Origin: Mesorhizobium sp.
GTDB lineage: Bacteria; Pseudomonadota; Alphaproteobacteria; Rhizobiales; Rhizobiaceae
NCBI GenBank assembly: GCA_004020645.1
Contig: SAQL01000017.1
Coordinates: 89,481-153,480, forward strand
Reading direction: 5' to 3'
Length of the DNA: 64,000 nucleotides
Shown here: positions 60,613 to 64,000 of the stretch, piece after piece
Numbering within the stretch: the first letter of the stretch is position 1
Layout: every line of letters begins with the position of its first letter
The notes under the pieces: model-generated
Databases searched by the model: none
What the model was told of the DNA's origin: nothing
Seen by the model: the letters and a program-made list of their open reading frames with translations, nothing else
Position numbers and translations under genes: made by a program

Positions 60613-61753
60613 AGCGCAAAACCTGCGCGCGCTGATCGACCGCGAGGCTCGGCGCGCCGGTTTCGATGCCGTTGCCGTCACCACGCCAAATGCCATCCCG
60701 CAGGCGCCGGCCAGGCTGGCCGAATTCGTGGCCGACGGCTTTCACGGTTCGATGGGCTGGATCGCCGAGACGCTCGAGCGCCGCGGCGAGCCGACGGCAC
60801 TTTGGCCTGAGGTTCGCTCGATCATCGTGCTGGCCATGAACTACGGGCCCGACCACGACCCGCGCGCGGTGCTGGCGAAGCGCGAGCGCGGCGCGATCTC
60901 GGCCTATGCGCAGAACCGTGATTATCACGACGTGATGAAAGGCCGGCTGAAAGAGATCGCCGGCAAGATCGTTGCCCGCTCGGGGAGCGACGTTAAAGTG
61001 TTCGTCGATACTGCTCCGGTGATGGAAAAGCCGCTGGCTGAAGCCGCCGGCCTCGGCTGGCAAGGCAAGCACACCAATCTGGTCAGCCGCGAGCACGGCT
61101 CCTGGCTGTTCCTCGGCACCATCTTCACGACGGCCGAGCTTGCGCCCGATACGCCCGAGGACGACCATTGCGGCTCGTGCCGCGCATGTCTCGACGTTTG
61201 TCCGACCGACGCCTTTCCGGCTCCCTACCGGCTCGATGCGCGACGCTGCATCTCCTATCTCACCATCGAGAACAAGGGCCCGATCCCGCATGAGTTCCGG
61301 GAAAAAATCGGCAACCGCATCTATGGCTGCGACGACTGCCTCGCCGCCTGCCCGTGGAACAAGTTTGCCCAGGCGGCATCCGAGGCAAAGCTCGTCGCCC
61401 GCGCGGACTTGCGCGAACCGCCGCTCGCCGATCTCTTAGCGCTCGATGACGCTGCTTTCCGGTCGTTCTTCACTGGTTCGCCGATCAAGCGCATCGGTCG
61501 CGTCCGCTTTGTACGCAATGTGCTGATCGCCGCCGGCAATTCCGGCGAACCCTCGCTCGGCAACGCCGTGTGCGCGCTGCTCAACGATGCCTCGCCTCTG
61601 GTGCGCGGCGCGGCGGTATGGGCGCTGTCGCGGCTTGTGCCAGAGACCGAATTTGCCAAATGTGCCAGCGCTGCACTGAAAGCAGAAGGCGACGAGGCCG
61701 TGCGACGCGAATGGCGACTGGCGCTGGCAAATCAAATCGAGGCGCATGCATGA
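60593..61753 (+). CDS. queG: Epoxyqueuosine reductase
   Basis: A 386-residue cobalamin-dependent iron-sulfur enzyme that makes the last step of queuosine synthesis in tRNA. VFVDTAPVMEKPLAEAAGLG with Asp139, the first cluster CGSCRACLDVCP (Cys193, 196, 199, 203), the second CDDCLAACPWN, and HEAT-like helices at the C-terminus. Overlaps its neighbours by 20 bases and by ATGA. Confidence 0.95.
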   Translation: MRTSISRAQNLRALIDREARRAGFDAVAVTTPNAIPQAPARLAEFVADGFHGSMGWIAETLERRGEPTALWPEVRSIIVLAMNYGPDHDPRAVLAKRERGAISAYAQNRDYHDVMKGRLKEIAGKIVARSGSDVKVFVDTAPVMEKPLAEAAGLGWQGKHTNLVSREHGSWLFLGTIFTTAELAPDTPEDDHCGSCRACLDVCPTDAFPAPYRLDARRCISYLTIENKGPIPHEFREKIGNRIYGCDDCLAACPWNKFAQAASEAKLVARADLREPPLADLLALDDAAFRSFFTGSPIKRIGRVRFVRNVLIAAGNSGEPSLGNAVCALLNDASPLVRGAAVWALSRLVPETEFAKCASAALKAEGDEAVRREWRLALANQIEAHA

Positions 61754-62655
61754 GCCAGAAGCAGATCTTCATTTTCGGCGCCGGCTATTCGGGCAAGGCA
61801 TTTGCCCGCGCCAACAGGGATGCCGTCACGATCCTTGGCACGACACGCGCGTCGGAGAGATTCAAAGCGCTGCGGCAGGCCGGAATCCAGCCGCTGCTTT
61901 TCGACGGCGCGCTGACGCCCGAAATCAGCGACGCGCTCAAAAAAACAACCCATCTCGTCGTCTCGGTGGCGCCGGAAGAGGCCGGCGATCCAGTGCTGAA
62001 TGCGGCGCGCGGAACAATCGCGGCGGAGATGCCGGCGCTTGAATGGATCGCCTATCTCTCCACCGTCGGCGTCTATGGCGACCACGGCGGCGGCTGGGTC
62101 GACGAGACCGCCGAATGCCGGCCGCTGTCGAAGCGCTCGATGCTGCGTGTCGCCGCCGAGCAGGACTGGCTGAAACTGGGTCGGGACATCGGCCGGCCGG
62201 TGGCGATCCTGCGGCTTTCCGGCATTTACGGACCGGGCCGCAATGCCCTGGTCAATCTGGAAGACGGCACCGCGCGGCGGCTGGTCAAGCCGGGCCAGGT
62301 GTTCAACCGCATCCATTGCGACGACATTGCGGGGGCGCTCTGGCATCTGCTCAAGGACACCAGCGGCGGCATCTTCAACGTCACCGACGACCTGCCGGCG
62401 CCGCCGCAGGACGTCGTCGCCTATGCCGCGGGGCTGATGGGCGTCACACCGCCACCCGAAATTCCGTTCGAGACCGCCCAGCTTTCGCCGATGGCGCGGT
62501 CATTCTATGGCGAGAACAAGCGTGTCGCCAACACGGCGATCAAGGCGGCCGGCTATCGCTTCCGCTTTCCCGACTACCGGGCGGCCTTCGACCATATGTG
62601 GGCTGAGGGCAACTGGCGCGATGGCGAGGCGCGCAGCCCGATGAAGCGGTCGTGA
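61750..62655 (+). CDS. SDR-family NAD(P)-binding protein (YeeZ-like)
   Basis: A 301-residue Rossmann-fold protein, KQIFIFGAGYSGKAFARANR at the N-terminus with GxGYxG nucleotide binding, then YLSTVGVYGDHGGGWVDETA and a sugar-epimerase-like core (LRLSGIYGPGRNALVNL). Similar proteins are called NAD-dependent epimerase/dehydratase; no reaction is known. ATGA overlap with queG. Confidence 0.85.
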   Translation: MSQKQIFIFGAGYSGKAFARANRDAVTILGTTRASERFKALRQAGIQPLLFDGALTPEISDALKKTTHLVVSVAPEEAGDPVLNAARGTIAAEMPALEWIAYLSTVGVYGDHGGGWVDETAECRPLSKRSMLRVAAEQDWLKLGRDIGRPVAILRLSGIYGPGRNALVNLEDGTARRLVKPGQVFNRIHCDDIAGALWHLLKDTSGGIFNVTDDLPAPPQDVVAYAAGLMGVTPPPEIPFETAQLSPMARSFYGENKRVANTAIKAAGYRFRFPDYRAAFDHMWAEGNWRDGEARSPMKRS

Positions 62656-62714
62656 TCGAAACCGCGCGCCGGGCGTGATATGATTCGACCTAATTCGCAG
62701 AGGGGTTCTGCCTC

Positions 62715-63887
62715 ATGAAAATGTTGACGCGATCATTGCCCGGCAGAACGCTGCTGCTAAAGCGCGTCGCGACGCGCTTTAGATCTCTGTTTACGCATGT
62801 CGTTGTCCCAAAACCGCTGCGCACTTTTGGGCGACATGCATTGGCAGCGCTCGCCGTCCTCGCCTTGGCAGGGCTTGCAGCGCGACCTGCAGCGGCCGAA
62901 GAGCTGGCAAAAAACCTGTTCGGCGCCAAAAAGCTGCCGGCCGTGGCTGCGCCGCAGTCGATCGGTTTTTATTCCAAGGGCTGCTTTGCCGGCGGCGTCG
63001 CCATTCCCCTGGACGGCCCGAAATGGGAGGTGATGCGGCCTTCGCGCAACCGCCGCTGGGGCCATCCGACGATGATCGCGCTGATCGAGAAACTGTCGCG
63101 CGACGCCGCGGCCGATGGCTGGCCCGGCCTTTTGGTCGGCGACATTTCGCAGCCGCGCGGCGGGCCGATGCTGACCGGCCATGCCTCGCACCAGATCGGC
63201 CTCGACGCCGACATCTGGCTGACGCCAATGCCCAACCGCAAGCTTTCGCTCGAGCAACGCGAAAACATGAGCGCCACCTTGCTTGTCGATGAAAAGACCC
63301 ATTTGGTGAAAGATGCGCTCTGGGCGCCGGCCCATACGCGGCTGCTGAAGCGCGCGGCAAGCTATGCGGAAGTCGAGCGAATCCTGGTCAATCCCGGCAT
63401 CAAGAAGAAGCTCTGCGACACGGTGAGAGGCGACCGCGGATGGCTGCGCAAGGTCAGGCCGTTCTGGGGCCACGACTATCACTTCCACATCCGCATCGGC
63501 TGCCAGCCCGGCTCGCCCAAATGCAAAGCGCAGGAAAACACGGCGCCAGGCGACGGCTGCGACCAGTCGCTGGCCTGGTGGTTCACCGAGGAGCCATGGC
63601 GCCCCAACAAGAACCCAGACAGGCCGAAAGCGCGCGACCTGATGACGATGGCGAGCCTGCCCGCAGCATGCCAGGCCGTGCTCGATGGGCCAGATCCGGC
63701 TTCGGCGGAGGCGGTCACCTATTATGGCGACGGCGTGCCGGTCGCGGCTACACCCGTTCTCATGACGGCTCCGGCGCCGGCACGGGCATCCGCAAGCGGC
63801 GATGCAGCGCTTCCGGCCTCGGTCAACGCCTTCGCGGCGACGCCCGAGATCGGCATCCCGCTGCCACGGCCGCGACCGGGGAACTGA
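62715..63887 (+). CDS. mepA: Penicillin-insensitive murein DD-endopeptidase MepA, with repeat in the signal region
   Basis: A 390-residue periplasmic zinc enzyme that cleaves the peptide cross-links of peptidoglycan. Zinc ligands fit MepA: HASHQIGLDADIW (His159, Asp166) and HDYHFHIR (His258), with FYSKGCFAGG near 84. The N-terminus is odd: MKMLTRSLPGRTLLL is followed by KRVATRFRSLFTHVVVPKP, encoded by a palindromic repeat (62757-62842), before the hydrophobic core ALAALAVLALAGLAARPAAA. The repeat is in frame and lengthens the signal peptide by about 28 residues. Confidence 0.92.
   Translation: MKMLTRSLPGRTLLLKRVATRFRSLFTHVVVPKPLRTFGRHALAALAVLALAGLAARPAAAEELAKNLFGAKKLPAVAAPQSIGFYSKGCFAGGVAIPLDGPKWEVMRPSRNRRWGHPTMIALIEKLSRDAAADGWPGLLVGDISQPRGGPMLTGHASHQIGLDADIWLTPMPNRKLSLEQRENMSATLLVDEKTHLVKDALWAPAHTRLLKRAASYAEVERILVNPGIKKKLCDTVRGDRGWLRKVRPFWGHDYHFHIRIGCQPGSPKCKAQENTAPGDGCDQSLAWWFTEEPWRPNKNPDRPKARDLMTMASLPAACQAVLDGPDPASAEAVTYYGDGVPVAATPVLMTAPAPARASASGDAALPASVNAFAATPEIGIPLPRPRPGN
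62757..62842. repeat. Palindromic repeat family D inserted in the mepA coding region
   Basis: A perfect 26-base palindrome (62757-62782, CTAAAGCGCGTCG and complement) followed by GCATGTCG...CGACATGC with CCCAAAA/TTTTGGG arms (about 62795-62842). It is the same design as 49240-49353. It stays open in the mepA frame. Confidence 0.88.
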
Positions 63888-63945
63888 GGCCAGGATAATC
63901 GCCTCGGCTTCCGCTGATGTTGACGACGACCAACTGTTGGGGTCG

Positions 63946-64000
63946 GCGCCGCCCCTCATTGCCCTGCCGGGCATTTCTCCCCGTATAGTGACGGGGAGAA
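63946..64000. repeat. Family B repeat at the right edge
   Basis: GGCGCCGCCCCTCATTGCCC and the hairpin TTCTCCCCGT...ACGGGGAGAA, the same element as at 46776-46829. It continues to the window end, so a mirror partner may follow beyond it. Confidence 0.75.

Noticed and set aside
1..64000. CRISPR arrays, tRNA or rRNA genes, transposases, prophage
   Set aside because: No regularly spaced direct repeats, no tRNA-like cloverleaf in the gaps and no mobility protein among the translated frames.

Overview
The window is chromosomal DNA of a high-GC alphaproteobacterium of the order Hyphomicrobiales, most likely Mesorhizobium or a close relative. The reasons are gene content and order (uppP, GST, queG, SDR, mepA; hrcA divergent from rph; LepA; MbfA), an iron-control-element palindrome in front of mbfA, two GGAAC-N16-CGTT EcfG-type promoters, and several families of short palindromic repeats typical of rhizobial genomes. 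The species call is inference from recognition, not from a database search. No rRNA, tRNA, CRISPR, transposase, integrase, phage or conjugation gene was found.

Region by region. 0-6.5 kb (minus strand): 5' end of malate synthase G, a hydantoinase/oxoprolinase-type protein, a small secreted cysteine-rich protein, two small membrane proteins and lepA. 6.6-10.3 kb (plus): a TadE/TadG-like protein, then three exported proteins that may work together: a DUF1223 thioredoxin-like protein with a CxxC site, a methionine-rich MXKDX repeat protein and a single-cysteine exported MsrA. 10.4-15.8 kb (minus): a polar amino-acid ABC transporter and a cydAB/cio-type quinol oxidase. 16-25 kb: an ABC-2 exporter pair, a MarR-GNAT pair, PhoX, a small multidrug-like protein, a PAP2 phosphatase, and an XRE regulator next to a SulP transporter. 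25-30.3 kb: a CHAD/CYTH pair, divergent from a CecR-regulated HlyD/ABC-2 export operon. 30.3-38.8 kb: GST, threonine dehydratase-like enzyme, MbfA iron exporter with its Irr box, small monooxygenase/NIPSNAP proteins, DUF1127, ArsR regulator, LigD and a DUF892 ferritin-like protein, the last two each behind an EcfG-type promoter.

39-48.8 kb: a decayed DCC/saccharopine-dehydrogenase-like pair, a TAXI-type TRAP transporter with DUF1850, a YCII/ECF42 sigma pair, a cysteine synthase-family gene and a LysE exporter. 49-56 kb: hrcA, rph, a glyoxalase-fold protein, rdgB, hemW, a truncated low-molecular-weight phosphatase, rsmI and yraN. 56.2-59.8 kb: a LysR/methyltransferase module lying between a broken 3' copy of uppP and intact uppP. 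59.9-64 kb: GST, queG, SDR and mepA, whose signal-peptide coding region contains a palindromic repeat element.

Most of the window is ordinary core or near-core chromosome. The most interesting points are the possible periplasmic methionine-oxidation defence cluster (8.2-10.3 kb), the module flanked by duplicated uppP ends, the in-frame palindrome in mepA, and the stress-promoter architecture of ligD and the DUF892 gene.
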